From positions 1-55,359 of the forward strand of contig CAUJCX010000004.1 in the NCBI GenBank assembly GCA_963169235.1: DNA of 55,359 nucleotides, written 5' to 3'. The notes beneath the pieces were generated by a model. That model worked only from the letters and a program-made list of their open reading frames with translations. It was not told where the DNA came from and did no database searches. Of this stretch, positions 26,573-35,319 are shown one piece after another. Each line of letters opens with the position of its first letter. Position 1 is the first letter of the stretch. This DNA comes from Actinomycetota bacterium. GTDB taxonomy: Bacteria > Actinomycetota > Thermoleophilia > Miltoncostaeales > Miltoncostaeaceae. The position numbers and the translations under genes are program-made.

Positions 26573-26775
26573 GTGCGGACCTGCGCCACCAGCTCCAACC
26601 CCACGGCCTCCAGGACCCGGCGCAGCGTGTCGAGACGCAGGGTCGGCTTGCCGGCCTCGACGTCGCGCACCAGCTTCGCGCTGACGCCGGCGATGTCAGC
26701 GACGTCCGCCTGCGTGAGGCCGAGCTGCTTCCGCCGTGTCCTTACCTGGGCGGCCAGCGGACTGGCGGGTGGCAC
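26569..26775 (-). CDS. hipB: HipB-type antitoxin (XRE helix-turn-helix)
   Basis: About 68 residues from the GTG at 26775, which has TTGGAGG 11 bases upstream. A GTG at 26802 is also in frame but lies within the first operator palindrome. The protein is one Cro/C1-type helix-turn-helix (TRRKQLGLTQADVADIAGVSAKLVRDVEAGKPTLRLDTLRRVLEAVGLEL). It should bind HipA and repress the hipBA promoter. Four palindromes upstream are the likely binding sites. Confidence 0.92.
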   Translation of the reverse strand: MPPASPLAAQVRTRRKQLGLTQADVADIAGVSAKLVRDVEAGKPTLRLDTLRRVLEAVGLELVAQVRT

Positions 26776-26795
26776 CGGGATGTGAGCCTCCAAGA

Positions 26796-27000
26796 AACGC
26801 ACCGATCGATCGCTTTCGATGACCGTAGCGCGCCCCAGGTGCTCATGGAAGCGGAAAACGAAGCGATCGGTGTGTTGTCGACCGGTTGGCCGCCCCTGAG
26901 GCCGGTCGAGCTCTCAAAAACGCACCGATCGGAGTGAAGACGGCACTCGGTCTGCGTTCCCGGGTGCGACGCACCACGAGAACACATCGATCGGTGCGTT
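26796..27000. promoter_or_regulatory. Array of four hipBA operator-like palindromes, 61-62 bp apart
   Basis: Four 20-bp imperfect palindromes centred on CGATCG lie at 26796-26815 (AACGCACCGATCGATCGCTT), 26857-26876 (AACGAAGCGATCGGTGTGTT), 26919-26938 (AACGCACCGATCGGAGTGAA) and 26981-27000 (AACACATCGATCGGTGCGTT). The consensus is about AACGCACCGATCGGTGYGTT. The centres are 61, 62 and 62 bp apart, close to six DNA helical turns, so bound dimers would sit on one face of the helix. Multiple HipB operators are known upstream of E. coli hipBA. The remaining bases up to 27061 show no gene. Confidence 0.85.
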
Positions 27001-27061
27001 GCGGGAGCGTGGCGGTGGGGACGGCGGCCGCACCCGGGAGGATGCGGCCGCAGAGGCAGAC

Positions 27062-28279
27062 CTACGGCGCCGGGCTCGTGGTCGCCGGCTTCTCGACGAA
27101 CTGCAGCATCACGCCGTCGGGATCGCGGATGTTGAGCACCTTGCGGGTGCCGTAGTCGCCCAGGTCCCACGTCTCGGGCGGGTACGTCAGGTACGCGCGC
27201 GGCCGGCGCAGCAGGCGCTGCAACTTGGCGTACACCACGTCGACGTTGTTGACCTCCCACGCCAGGTTGACGGCGCCCAGGTGGTTCGCCTCGGCGTACG
27301 GGGTGCCGTAGCCGCCGGGCACCTGCCACTCCAGGAGGTCGACCGAGTTGCGTCCGTCGGCGCGCGGCACCAGGATCGCGGCGTCGAAGTCGGTGAGGCC
27401 GGTCCACAGCTGCCCGTCCGGCGTGCGGATGGTGTCGCCCAGCGACCCGTTGGTCGCGGGCTGCGGCTGGGAGGGGTTGAGCCGGATCTGCAGGTCGAGG
27501 CCCAGCACCCCGTTGTAGAACGCGTACGAGTCGTGCAGGTTGCGGCAGTTGACGTTGGGGCCGCCGAGCGTGTCGGGCTTGCCGCCCGGCGTCGGGTTCA
27601 CGGGCCCGACCCATTCCAGCGTCGTGCCGTCGGGGTCGCGGAACGCGAACGAGTAGATGGTGAGCGTGTCGGTGATCGCGATCGCGCTGGGCTCGCCGTA
27701 CGGGCGCCCGCCCGCCGCGACGGCCTGCGCGTAGCGGGCCGCCTGCCCCGTCTGCGACGCGCTGGCGTGCTCGCGGTACCACCCGATGTGGTTGGCCTCG
27801 GCGTACGGCACGCCCACGGGGGCCGGGTCGAGCCACTGCACCAAGAGGATGCCGCCGCCCTGGAACGGCTGCGAGTCGCGCATCAGCCGGGCCTTGAACT
27901 GCCCGCGCCGGATGCCGAGGCCGCGGAACGCCTGCACGGGCCCGTTCATCACCTCGGCGCGCTTCACGGGGTACGTCGCCTCGTAGAACTCCACGGCGCG
28001 GTCGAGGTCGGAGACGTTGATGGTGTACCAGAGGGACTTGGCGATGTTGCCGCCCAGCGACGCCTCGCCGGGCAGCGAGCCGCAACCGCGGGGGCCGTGG
28101 TCGCGGCCCCGCCCGTGGGCGACGGCGCCGTCCACCAGTGCGGCGCCCACGCCGGTCGCCCCGAGCCCCGCGACGACGGCCCCCTTCAAGAAGGCCCGGC
28201 GGTCCGACCGGGCCACGGCCGGGACGTCCGGCGCGGCGGTCGACGGCGGGGCGGGTGCGGGGCCACTCTGGGTGGTCAT
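27062..28279 (-). CDS. Tat-exported protein with two VOC (glyoxalase/dioxygenase) domains
   Basis: A protein of 405 residues. The N-terminus carries a twin-arginine signal (SDRRAFLKG followed by a Gly/Ala-rich hydrophobic stretch), so it is folded before export. Two VOC modules follow, about residues 85-225 (WYTINVSDLDRAVEFYEATYP ... FAFRDPDGTTLEWVG) and 240-400 (NVNCRNLHDSYAFYNGVLGLDLQ ... RKVLNIRDPDGVMLQFVEKP). Each ends in the DPDG...E pattern carrying the last metal ligand of the fold. The reaction is not predictable. A GGGAGAGGACC ribosome site precedes the ATG at 28279. Confidence 0.9.
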   Translation of the reverse strand: MTTQSGPAPAPPSTAAPDVPAVARSDRRAFLKGAVVAGLGATGVGAALVDGAVAHGRGRDHGPRGCGSLPGEASLGGNIAKSLWYTINVSDLDRAVEFYEATYPVKRAEVMNGPVQAFRGLGIRRGQFKARLMRDSQPFQGGGILLVQWLDPAPVGVPYAEANHIGWYREHASASQTGQAARYAQAVAAGGRPYGEPSAIAITDTLTIYSFAFRDPDGTTLEWVGPVNPTPGGKPDTLGGPNVNCRNLHDSYAFYNGVLGLDLQIRLNPSQPQPATNGSLGDTIRTPDGQLWTGLTDFDAAILVPRADGRNSVDLLEWQVPGGYGTPYAEANHLGAVNLAWEVNNVDVVYAKLQRLLRRPRAYLTYPPETWDLGDYGTRKVLNIRDPDGVMLQFVEKPATTSPAP

Positions 28280-28531
28280 GGTCCTCTCCCGGGACGGGTG
28301 TCGTACGCCGACGCTATGACCGTCGCGGCGTGCCGGTCAACGCTTTCGCGCCGCCGCGCCGCGATCGTTCGTATCCCCCCGAACCATCCCGCGGCGGCGG
28401 GCGTACGGCACCGGTCGGTGGGCGCGCGGTATTCTCCGGCGGTTGCGCACCCGTCGAAAGTTCCTGCACATGCTTCGTGTCCGCCGCCCCGCGCCGTCCG
28501 TTCGCGCCCTCCCGGGCGTGGGGGTGAACCG

Positions 28532-31075
28532 ATGAGCGACGCGACCGGCGACGGCCGCTACGACCCCGTGCGCGACGAGACCCGCTGGGTGACCGCGTGG
28601 GACGGACTCCTGCACGCCGACCCGGCGTCGGGCAAGCCGCCGTACTCCATCGCGATCCCGCCGCCCAACGTCACGGGCGCCCTGCACATGGGGCACGCGC
28701 TCAACAACACCATCCAGGACACGCTCATCCGCCGCGCCCGCATGGCGGGCTTCGAGACCATGTGGATCTGCGGCACCGACCACGCCGGCATCGCCACGCA
28801 GGCGCAGGTCGAGAAGGCCGTCGCCCGCGAGGGCACCACCCGCGCCGAGATGGGGCGCGACGCGTTCCTGGAGCGCGTGTGGCAGTGGCGCGACGAGTAC
28901 GGCGGCACCATCATGGGCCAGCTGAAGCGCCTGGGCTGCACGCTCGACTTCACCCGCGAGCGCTTCACGATGGACGAGGCGTACCACGAGGCCGTTCTGA
29001 AGGTGTTCGTGGCGCTGTACGACAAGGGCCTCATCTACCGCGACCACTACATGGTTAACTGGGACCCCGGCCTGGGGTCGGCCATCAGCGACCTGGAGGT
29101 GGAGAACCGCGAGGTCACCGACACCCTGGTGGAGATCGCGTACCCCCTCACCGACGGGCCGGGCGAGATCGTCGTGGCCACCGTGCGCCCCGAGACGATG
29201 CTGGGCGACGTCGCCGTGGCCGTCAACCCGGCCGACGAACGCTACCGGGACATGGTGGGCAAAACGGTCCGTCTGCCCCTGACCGACCGCGAGATCCCGA
29301 TCATCGCCGACGACTACGTCGCGGTCGACTTCGGCACGGGGGCCCTCAAGATCACCCCGGGACACGACCAGAACGACTTCGACGTCGCCCGCCGCCACGA
29401 CCTGCCCGCCCTCAGCGTCATCGGTGAGGACGGCCTCATGACCGCCGACGCCGGTGCGGACTATGCGGGGCTCACGCCGGCCGAGGCCCAGGCCAAGGTG
29501 ATGGACGCGCTGCGGGCAGAGGGCGTGCTGCGCGCCGAGACGCCGTACACGCACACCGTGCCGTTCTCTCACCGCTCGGGCGCCCGGGTGGAGCCGCTCA
29601 TCTCGCTGCAGTGGTTCTGCGACATGGCCAAGCTGGCGCCGCCCGCCATGGACGTGGTGCGCGACGGCAGCGTGCGGTTCACGCCCGCCCACTGGGGCGA
29701 CGTGTACCTGCGCTGGATGGAGGAGATCCGGCCGTGGTGCGTCTCGCGCCAGCTGTGGTGGGGGCACCAGATCCCCGTGTGGTACCGGGGCGACGAGGTC
29801 TACTGCGGCGCCACCGCCCCGCAGGGGGAGGGGTGGCAACGCGACCCCGACGTGCTCGACACGTGGTTCTCGTCGGCGCTGTGGCCGTTCGCCACGCTGG
29901 GCTGGCCGGGCGACACGCCGGAGCTTGCGGAGTTCTACCCCACCAGCGTCCTGTCGACGGCGCGCGACATCATCTTCCTGTGGGTGTCCCGCATGATCAT
30001 GATGGGCCTGGAGTTCCGGGGCGAGGTGCCGTTCGCCGACGTCTACATCCACTCCGTCATCCAGTCGCCCGACGGGCGGCGCATGAGCAAGAGCCTCGGC
30101 ACCGGCATCGACCCGCTGGAGCTGATCGACGAGCACGGCGCCGATGCCCTGCGCTTCGGCCTGTTGCTGATGTCGAGCCAGCAGGACGTGCGCTTCTCGC
30201 CCGAGAAGATCCGCCAGGGGCGCCAGCTGGTCACCAAGCTGTGGAACGCCACGCGGCTGGTGGTGGGGCGCGGGGGGAAGGCCGGTGGCGCCGCGCCGCA
30301 GCCCGAGACCGTGGGCGACCGGTGGATCCTGTCGCAGCTCGGGGCCGCCGTCGCCACCGCCGACGAGGCCCTTCAGGGCTTCGACTTCAGCCGCTACGCC
30401 GACACCGTCTACCACCTGGTGTTCGACGACTACTGCGACTGGTACCTGGAGCTACTGAAGTGCGACGCGGCCACGCCCGGCGTGGCGGGGTACGCGCTGG
30501 AGCAGATCCTCGCCCTGGTGCACCCGATGCTGCCGTTCGTCACCGAGGCGTGCTGGGCCGAGATGCCGGGCGCCGAGGGCCTGATGGCCGTCCACGGGCC
30601 CGCCGCGCGCCCCGCGGGCGACCACGACGCCGAGGCGGCCGTCGCGGCCCTCAAGGACGCGGTCACGGCCGTGCGCGGCCTGCGCAACCGCACCGGCATC
30701 CCGCCCCGCGAGGTCCTTGACGCCGTCGTCACCGACGCCCCGGCGCTGGCACCGCTCATCGGGGCGCTCGAGTCCATCGGACGCCTGCGGCTGGTGGACG
30801 CGCCGCTTGACGGCGGGCAGGCGCTGTCGCTGACGCACGGCACCGTGGAGGTCGCGCGCGCCGTCGCGGCCGTCGATCCCGCCGTCGAGCGCGCGCGCCT
30901 CGAGGGCGAGCTGGCCACGGCGCACCGGGAGCTCGAACGCGCCCGGAAACAGCTCGCGAACCCCAAGTTCGTCGAGCGGGCGCCCGCCGACAAGGTGGAC
31001 GCGGAGCGCGCCAAGGTGATCACGTTCACCGCCGCCGTCGACGACCTCACGGAGCGGCTCGGGCGCCTGCCGTGA
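28532..31075 (+). CDS. valS: Valyl-tRNA synthetase
   Basis: About 847 residues. Class I signatures: the HIGH motif as HMGH (PPPNVTGALHMGHALN), an editing CP1 domain (about residues 200-345, with TVRPETMLGDVAVAVNP), RQLWWGHQIPVW, the KMSKS motif as RMSKS, an anticodon-binding helical domain, and the C-terminal coiled coil of ValRS (about 775-847, ending FTAAVDDLTERLGRLP). It charges tRNA-Val. The ATG at 28532 is the only start matching the family. The 250 bases upstream hold no T-box. It overlaps folC by four bases. Confidence 0.98.
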   Translation: MSDATGDGRYDPVRDETRWVTAWDGLLHADPASGKPPYSIAIPPPNVTGALHMGHALNNTIQDTLIRRARMAGFETMWICGTDHAGIATQAQVEKAVAREGTTRAEMGRDAFLERVWQWRDEYGGTIMGQLKRLGCTLDFTRERFTMDEAYHEAVLKVFVALYDKGLIYRDHYMVNWDPGLGSAISDLEVENREVTDTLVEIAYPLTDGPGEIVVATVRPETMLGDVAVAVNPADERYRDMVGKTVRLPLTDREIPIIADDYVAVDFGTGALKITPGHDQNDFDVARRHDLPALSVIGEDGLMTADAGADYAGLTPAEAQAKVMDALRAEGVLRAETPYTHTVPFSHRSGARVEPLISLQWFCDMAKLAPPAMDVVRDGSVRFTPAHWGDVYLRWMEEIRPWCVSRQLWWGHQIPVWYRGDEVYCGATAPQGEGWQRDPDVLDTWFSSALWPFATLGWPGDTPELAEFYPTSVLSTARDIIFLWVSRMIMMGLEFRGEVPFADVYIHSVIQSPDGRRMSKSLGTGIDPLELIDEHGADALRFGLLLMSSQQDVRFSPEKIRQGRQLVTKLWNATRLVVGRGGKAGGAAPQPETVGDRWILSQLGAAVATADEALQGFDFSRYADTVYHLVFDDYCDWYLELLKCDAATPGVAGYALEQILALVHPMLPFVTEACWAEMPGAEGLMAVHGPAARPAGDHDAEAAVAALKDAVTAVRGLRNRTGIPPREVLDAVVTDAPALAPLIGALESIGRLRLVDAPLDGGQALSLTHGTVEVARAVAAVDPAVERARLEGELATAHRELERARKQLANPKFVERAPADKVDAERAKVITFTAAVDDLTERLGRLP

Positions 31076-32397
31076 CGTCGGCGTACGACGCGGCCGTCGC
31101 GTACCTGCGCGGCCTCGACCTGCTGGGCATGAAGTTCGGCCTCGAGCGGATGCACCGCCTGCTCGCCGCCCTCGGCGACCCCCACCGCCGCTACCCGTGC
31201 GTGCAGGTGGTGGGCACCAACGGCAAGACGTCGACGTCGCGCATGTGCGCGGCGGTGCTGAGCGCCCACGGCCTGCGCACGGGCACGTACCTGTCGCCCC
31301 ATGTCGTCGGCTGGAACGAGCGGGTCGAGGTCGACGGGCCGGCCTTGGCACCCGACGCGTTCGCGCGGGCGGTGATGGGCGTGCGCGACGCCGCGGAGGG
31401 CATGGGCGACGGAGACGACGATCGCGTGACGCAGTTCGAGGTGCTGACCGCGGCCGGGTACCTGGCGTTCGCCGACGCGGGCTGCGACGCCGCCGTGGTC
31501 GAGGCGGGCCTCGGCGGCCGGTGGGATGCCACCAACGTCATCGACGGCGGCCGCGTGACCGTGCTCACCAACATCGCGCTCGAGCACACGGACCTGCTGG
31601 GCGACACCGTGGCCGCCATCGCCGGCGAGAAACTGGCGGTGGCGCCCGACGGATCCGACGGCCTGGTGGTGGGGCGCCTGGAGGCGGAGGCCGACGTCGC
31701 GGTGCGGGCGATCACCCGCGCCCGGCGCCTGTCGGGCTGGTGGCTGGGCGATGACTTCACGGTCACGGCCGACGGTGATGCGGTCACGGTGTCCTTGGAC
31801 GGCGAGGTGCACGGCGGCCTCCACCTGGGCGTGCGGGGCGCGTTCCAGCGCGACAACGCGGCCACGGCCCTGGCGGCGGCCCGCCGCTTCACGGGGGCGC
31901 CGCTCGACCCGGCGCGGGTGCGCGACGCGCTGCGCGACGTGCGCGTGCCGGGGCGGCTGGAGGAGTTCCCCGGGCGCCCGCGCATGATCATCGACGGGGC
32001 CCACAACCCGGCGGGCATGCAGGCGCTGGTCGCGACGCTGCCCGAGGTCGCCACGGGCCGGGTGGTGGCCGTGGTGTCGCTGCTCGACGACAAGGACGCC
32101 GGCGCGATGCTCACTGCGCTGGCCGGCGCCGTGGACGCCGTGGTGGCGACGCGGTCGCGGCACGCCCGCGCCCGCGACCCGCGCGACATCGTGGCGCGCG
32201 CCGAGGCCCTGGGCATCGCGGCGGTCGACGTTCCCGCCGCCGACGCCGCCATCCGGCGTGCGCGATCGCTTGCGGGCCCCGACGGAACCGTGCTCGTGTG
32301 CGGCTCCCTCTACCTGCTGGCGGACGTGCGCGCGGGGCTCGACGCCGGCGGCGCGGAAACACCGGATTCGCAGGCGAGGCAGGACCCCCCTGCGTAA
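31072..32397 (+). CDS. folC: Folylpolyglutamate/dihydrofolate synthase
   Basis: A protein of 441 residues from a GTG overlapping the valS stop. Mur-ligase superfamily motifs: P-loop VVGTNGKTSTS, FEVLTAAGYLAFADAGCDAAVVEAGLGGRWDATN, the LTNIALEHTDLLGDT segment, and the C-terminal DGAHNPAGM. It adds glutamate to dihydropteroate and folates. The valS-folC order is typical of Actinobacteria and Firmicutes. The unstructured C-terminal tail (ETPDSQARQDPPA) is not conserved. Confidence 0.97.
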   Translation: MTSAYDAAVAYLRGLDLLGMKFGLERMHRLLAALGDPHRRYPCVQVVGTNGKTSTSRMCAAVLSAHGLRTGTYLSPHVVGWNERVEVDGPALAPDAFARAVMGVRDAAEGMGDGDDDRVTQFEVLTAAGYLAFADAGCDAAVVEAGLGGRWDATNVIDGGRVTVLTNIALEHTDLLGDTVAAIAGEKLAVAPDGSDGLVVGRLEAEADVAVRAITRARRLSGWWLGDDFTVTADGDAVTVSLDGEVHGGLHLGVRGAFQRDNAATALAAARRFTGAPLDPARVRDALRDVRVPGRLEEFPGRPRMIIDGAHNPAGMQALVATLPEVATGRVVAVVSLLDDKDAGAMLTALAGAVDAVVATRSRHARARDPRDIVARAEALGIAAVDVPAADAAIRRARSLAGPDGTVLVCGSLYLLADVRAGLDAGGAETPDSQARQDPPA

Positions 32398-32424
32398 GGG
32401 CGAAATCCCCGGACATGACGGGGT

Positions 32425-32442
32425 GACGGCCACGTGGCCGTC
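32425..32442. other. Perfect 18-bp palindrome upstream of the folC-ndk spacer gene
   Basis: GACGGCCACGTGGCCGTC reads the same on both strands and could form a 7-bp stem with an ACGT loop. It lies 27 bases after folC and about 50 bases before the next start. It could be a hairpin acting as attenuator or processing site, or a protein-binding dyad. No run of T follows. Confidence 0.4.
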
Positions 32443-32493
32443 GGCGGCGTGGCGTTGGTATGCTCGCCCGAGCCGGAAGCGGATGGAGACTGC

Positions 32494-33204
32494 ATGGCCT
32501 TTCTGACGACGCTGCCCCTGGATCGCATCGGTCTGCAGGCGGCGGGGAGCGATTCGAGCTCCGACCCCTTCGCGTCGATCTCGACGTTCTTCGAGTCGTC
32601 CACGTGGGGTCTCATCACGTTCTTGTTCAAGGCGTTCCTGGTGCTGTTCTGGCTGGCGCTGGTGTGGTGGACGTTCCAGGACGCCCGCCGGCGCTCGGAC
32701 AACGGCGGGTTCATCGCGTTCGCGGTGGCCCTGTCACTTTTGATCCCGTTCCTCGGCACCATCATCTACCTGGTCATCCGCCCGCCTGAGCCGCTGCTGG
32801 ACGCCCGCGAGCGCGAGCTCGAGTTGGTGGCGCTGGAGCGCCGCCTCGGCGACATCGGCGACCACGAGGGGCAGGAGATCGTCGGCCGCATGCTGGGCCG
32901 CTCCGGTGGCGGTGAGGCCACCAAGGCCGCCCTGCGCGATGCCGGCGTCGCCAGCCGCGAGGAACTGCAGGACCTCGAGATCCGCCTGACCGAGCTGGAG
33001 TACCGGCTGCGGCGGGCCGGCAACCCCATGGACAACGAGCGCGGCGGCGTCTCGTCGTCCCGGCGCCCGTCGGCGTCGCCCGACGCGTCCCGCCCCTCGG
33101 CGTCGGCGGGGTCGACTCCCCCGGCCGCCGATGAGGGCGACCCCCGCACCACCATCCGGCGCATGCGCCGCACCGTCCGACACGACCCGGAGGCATCCAG
33201 TTGA
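32494..33204 (+). CDS. Conserved-position membrane protein of unknown function between folC and ndk
   Basis: About 236 residues. Two membrane helices (about residues 38-60 and 72-95, the second ending [18 protein letters not shown], reminiscent of the PLDc_N-type membrane motif) are followed by a charged helical region ([15 protein letters not shown] ... [16 protein letters not shown]) and a Ser/Pro-rich tail. The ATG at 32494 follows GGATGGAG; an upstream GTG frame lacks support. In many Actinobacteria a small membrane protein (DUF4233) sits between folC and ndk, but this one is longer and not obviously the same family. Function unknown. Confidence 0.85.
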   Translation: MAFLTTLPLDRIGLQAAGSDSSSDPFASISTFFESSTWGLITFLFKAFLVLFWLALVWWTFQDARRRSDNGGFIAFAVALSLLIPFLGTIIYLVIRPPEPLLDARERELELVALERRLGDIGDHEGQEIVGRMLGRSGGGEATKAALRDAGVASREELQDLEIRLTELEYRLRRAGNPMDNERGGVSSSRRPSASPDASRPSASAGSTPPAADEGDPRTTIRRMRRTVRHDPEASS

Positions 33205-33614
33205 GTGAGCGCTCTTTCGTCATGGTCAAACCCGATGGCGTGGCCAAGGGGCTGACCGGGGAGATCATCTCCCGCATCGAGCGCCGAGGGCTGGTGATCG
33301 TGGGGCTCAAGAAGGCCGTGATGACCCGTGAGGCCGCCGAGGAGCACTACGGCGAGCACCGCGAGCGGCCGTTCTTCGGCGAGCTGGTGGAGTTCATCAC
33401 CAGCGGCCCCGTCGTGATGATGGCGGTGGAGGGCCCCGACGGGGCCGTCGCCGCGCTGCGCACCATGATGGGCACCACCAACCCGCTCGACTCCGCCCCC
33501 GGCACCATCCGCGGCGACTACGCGCTGGAGGTGGGCGAGAACATCATCCACGGCTCCGACAGCCCCGAGTCGGGCGTCCGCGAGCTGGGTCTGCACTTCC
33601 CCGAGCTGTCCTGA
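33201..33614 (+). CDS. ndk: Nucleoside diphosphate kinase
   Basis: A protein of 137 residues from a TTG that overlaps the preceding stop (TTGA). Family motifs: [47 protein letters not shown], and the active-site region [17 protein letters not shown] with the phosphorylated His. It equilibrates nucleoside di- and triphosphates. Confidence 0.97.
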   Translation: MSERSFVMVKPDGVAKGLTGEIISRIERRGLVIVGLKKAVMTREAAEEHYGEHRERPFFGELVEFITSGPVVMMAVEGPDGAVAALRTMMGTTNPLDSAPGTIRGDYALEVGENIIHGSDSPESGVRELGLHFPELS

Positions 33615-33634
33615 CCTCGGCGGGCGGGGCGGCC

Positions 33635-34231
33635 GTGCACGGCTCCCACCCGCGCATCGTGCTGGCGTCGGGCTCGCCCCGGCGCCGCGAGCTCCTGGGT
33701 CTCCTGGGCGTGCCGTTCACCGTGGAGGTGTCGCGCTTCGACGAGCACGGCCCCGGTGGGGACCCCGCGCAGCGCGTACGCGACAACGCCGTCGGCAAGG
33801 CCCGCGAGGTGGCGGCCCGCGTCGGCGTCCCCCGCGGTGGCGTGGTGCTGGGCTGCGACACCGAGGTGGTGCTCGACGGGGCCACGCTGGGGCAGCCTGC
33901 CGACGAGTCCGCCGCCGAGGCCATGCTGCGGGCGCTGGCGGGCCGCACCCACCGGGTCATCAGCGTGGTCGTGGTGGTGGGCGACGGCGGGGAGGATGCG
34001 CACGCCGAGGCGGTCGACGTGACCATGGCCCCGCTGGGCGACGACCTCATCGCCTGGTACCTGGCCACGGGGGAGTGGCGGGGCAAGGCCGGGGGCTACG
34101 CCATCCAGGGCCACGGCGCCGTGCTGGTGGAGCGCATCGCGGGCGACTACAGCGCGGTGGTGGGCCTGCCGCTGGCGGCGACGGCGCGTCTGCTCGCGTC
34201 CGCGGGCCTGGCGCCGTGGCAGGCGCGATGA
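33635..34231 (+). CDS. maf: Maf/YhdE-family nucleotide pyrophosphatase
   Basis: A protein of 198 residues from a GTG 20 bases after ndk. The signature IVLASGSPRRRELL, the catalytic Asp in VLGCDTEVVLDG, and EWRGKAGGYAIQGHGAVLVERIAGDYSAVVGLPL are diagnostic. Maf proteins hydrolyse modified or non-canonical nucleoside triphosphates to monophosphates (house-cleaning), and some restrain division. Its stop overlaps the next start (ATGA). Confidence 0.95.
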   Translation: MHGSHPRIVLASGSPRRRELLGLLGVPFTVEVSRFDEHGPGGDPAQRVRDNAVGKAREVAARVGVPRGGVVLGCDTEVVLDGATLGQPADESAAEAMLRALAGRTHRVISVVVVVGDGGEDAHAEAVDVTMAPLGDDLIAWYLATGEWRGKAGGYAIQGHGAVLVERIAGDYSAVVGLPLAATARLLASAGLAPWQAR

Positions 34232-34638
34232 ACCCCGTGCCCACCGAGGCCGCGCACCTCATCCTGTTCGTCGCCGACCAGGCCCGCGCCACGCAGTTCT
34301 ACGCCGCCGCGCTCGGCGTGGCTCCCCGCCTGGACGTGCCGGGGATGACCGAGTTCGACCTCCCCGGCGGGGCGGTGCTGGGCCTGATGCCCGAGGACGG
34401 CGTCCACCGCCTGCTGGGCGACCGCGTGCCGCACCCGGCGGACGCGCGGGGCGTGCCGCGCTGCGAGCTGTACCTCGTGGTGGCCGACCCCGCCGCGGCC
34501 CACGCCCGCGCCCTCAGCGCGGGGGCCGCAGAGCTGTCGCCCCTGGGGCCCCGCGACTGGGGCCACGTGGTGGCGTACAGCCGCGACCCCGACGGGCACG
34601 TGCTGGCCGTCGCGGGACCCATCCCGGCGTCCGCGTGA
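34228..34638 (+). CDS. VOC-family (glyoxalase-like) protein
   Basis: About 136 residues forming one VOC module: AHLILFVADQARATQFYAAALGVAP at the start and the closing SRDPDGHVLAVAGP. The ATG overlaps the maf stop (ATGA), so the two are co-translated. A metal-dependent enzyme or a small-molecule-binding protein is possible. It is the last gene of the valS operon before the lower-GC restriction-modification island. Confidence 0.9.
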   Translation: MNPVPTEAAHLILFVADQARATQFYAAALGVAPRLDVPGMTEFDLPGGAVLGLMPEDGVHRLLGDRVPHPADARGVPRCELYLVVADPAAAHARALSAGAAELSPLGPRDWGHVVAYSRDPDGHVLAVAGPIPASA

Positions 34639-34726
34639 GCATGGGGCGCCGCTCTCTGAACTTGAGCGGTTGCGCCGCCGAGTCAGCGGGATCGGGGGCG
34701 GCAGCAATCGGTTAGCGTCTGGGCCT

Positions 34727-35239
34727 GTGCCAGCGGAACGTCCCGACACCCACGCGACGGACGACAACGCTCGTGGGTACAATCCGAGGCGCTCCAACAT
34801 GCAGGCGAACCGCCGTCGCGACACCGCGCCGGAGGTGGCGCTGAGGCGCGTGCTGCATCGCCGAGGCCTTCGGTTCCGGGTGGACTACCGGGTGGGATGC
34901 GGGCGTGGCGCGCCGCGACCCGACATAGCCTTCACCCGCTGGAAGGTGGCCGTCTTCGTCGACGGGTGTTTCTGGCACTCTTGCCCCCTGCACGGTGCAA
35001 CGCCGACGGGCAACCGGGGCTACTGGGAACCGAAGCTTGCCCGTAACCGCCAGCGAGACCGGGAGAACGACCTGTACCTCATCGCCCTGGGATGGGCAGT
35101 GGTGCGCGCGTGGGAGCACGAGGACGCGGAGGAGGCGGGTGCACGCGTGGCTGAGGCACTTTCACTGCGAGGTGCTCGCGTACCAGGGGACGACTTGGCG
35201 ACACGGACGGGTGGGCACCCCCTGAACGCAACCGGCTGA
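34727..35239 (+). CDS. vsr: Very short patch repair endonuclease (Vsr)
   Basis: About 170 residues from the GTG at 34727; the ATG at 34799 would begin at the conserved MQANRRRDTAPE. Family motifs: NRRRDTAPEVALRRVLHRRGLRFRVDYRV, the catalytic Asp in KVAVFVDGCFWHSCPLHG with the following His and zinc-ligand Cys, and NRGYWEPKLARNRQRD. Vsr nicks next to T:G mismatches that arise when 5-methylcytosine deaminates. It directly precedes the C5 methyltransferase whose mutagenic side effect it would repair. GC content is visibly lower than in the flanking genes. Confidence 0.95.
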   Translation: MPAERPDTHATDDNARGYNPRRSNMQANRRRDTAPEVALRRVLHRRGLRFRVDYRVGCGRGAPRPDIAFTRWKVAVFVDGCFWHSCPLHGATPTGNRGYWEPKLARNRQRDRENDLYLIALGWAVVRAWEHEDAEEAGARVAEALSLRGARVPGDDLATRTGGHPLNATG

Positions 35240-35319
35240 TCCCGCTGCCTGCGCCCGCCGTGCCGTCCGGAGCTTGCGGTTAGAGTCATCGCTGGCTGTC
35301 TGTCGGGGGGTGCGGACTG

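Noticed and set aside
28280-28531. T-box or other aminoacyl-tRNA riboswitch before valS
   Set aside because: No T-box core sequence or specifier stem was recognised in the 252-base gap, and it holds no other convincing signal.
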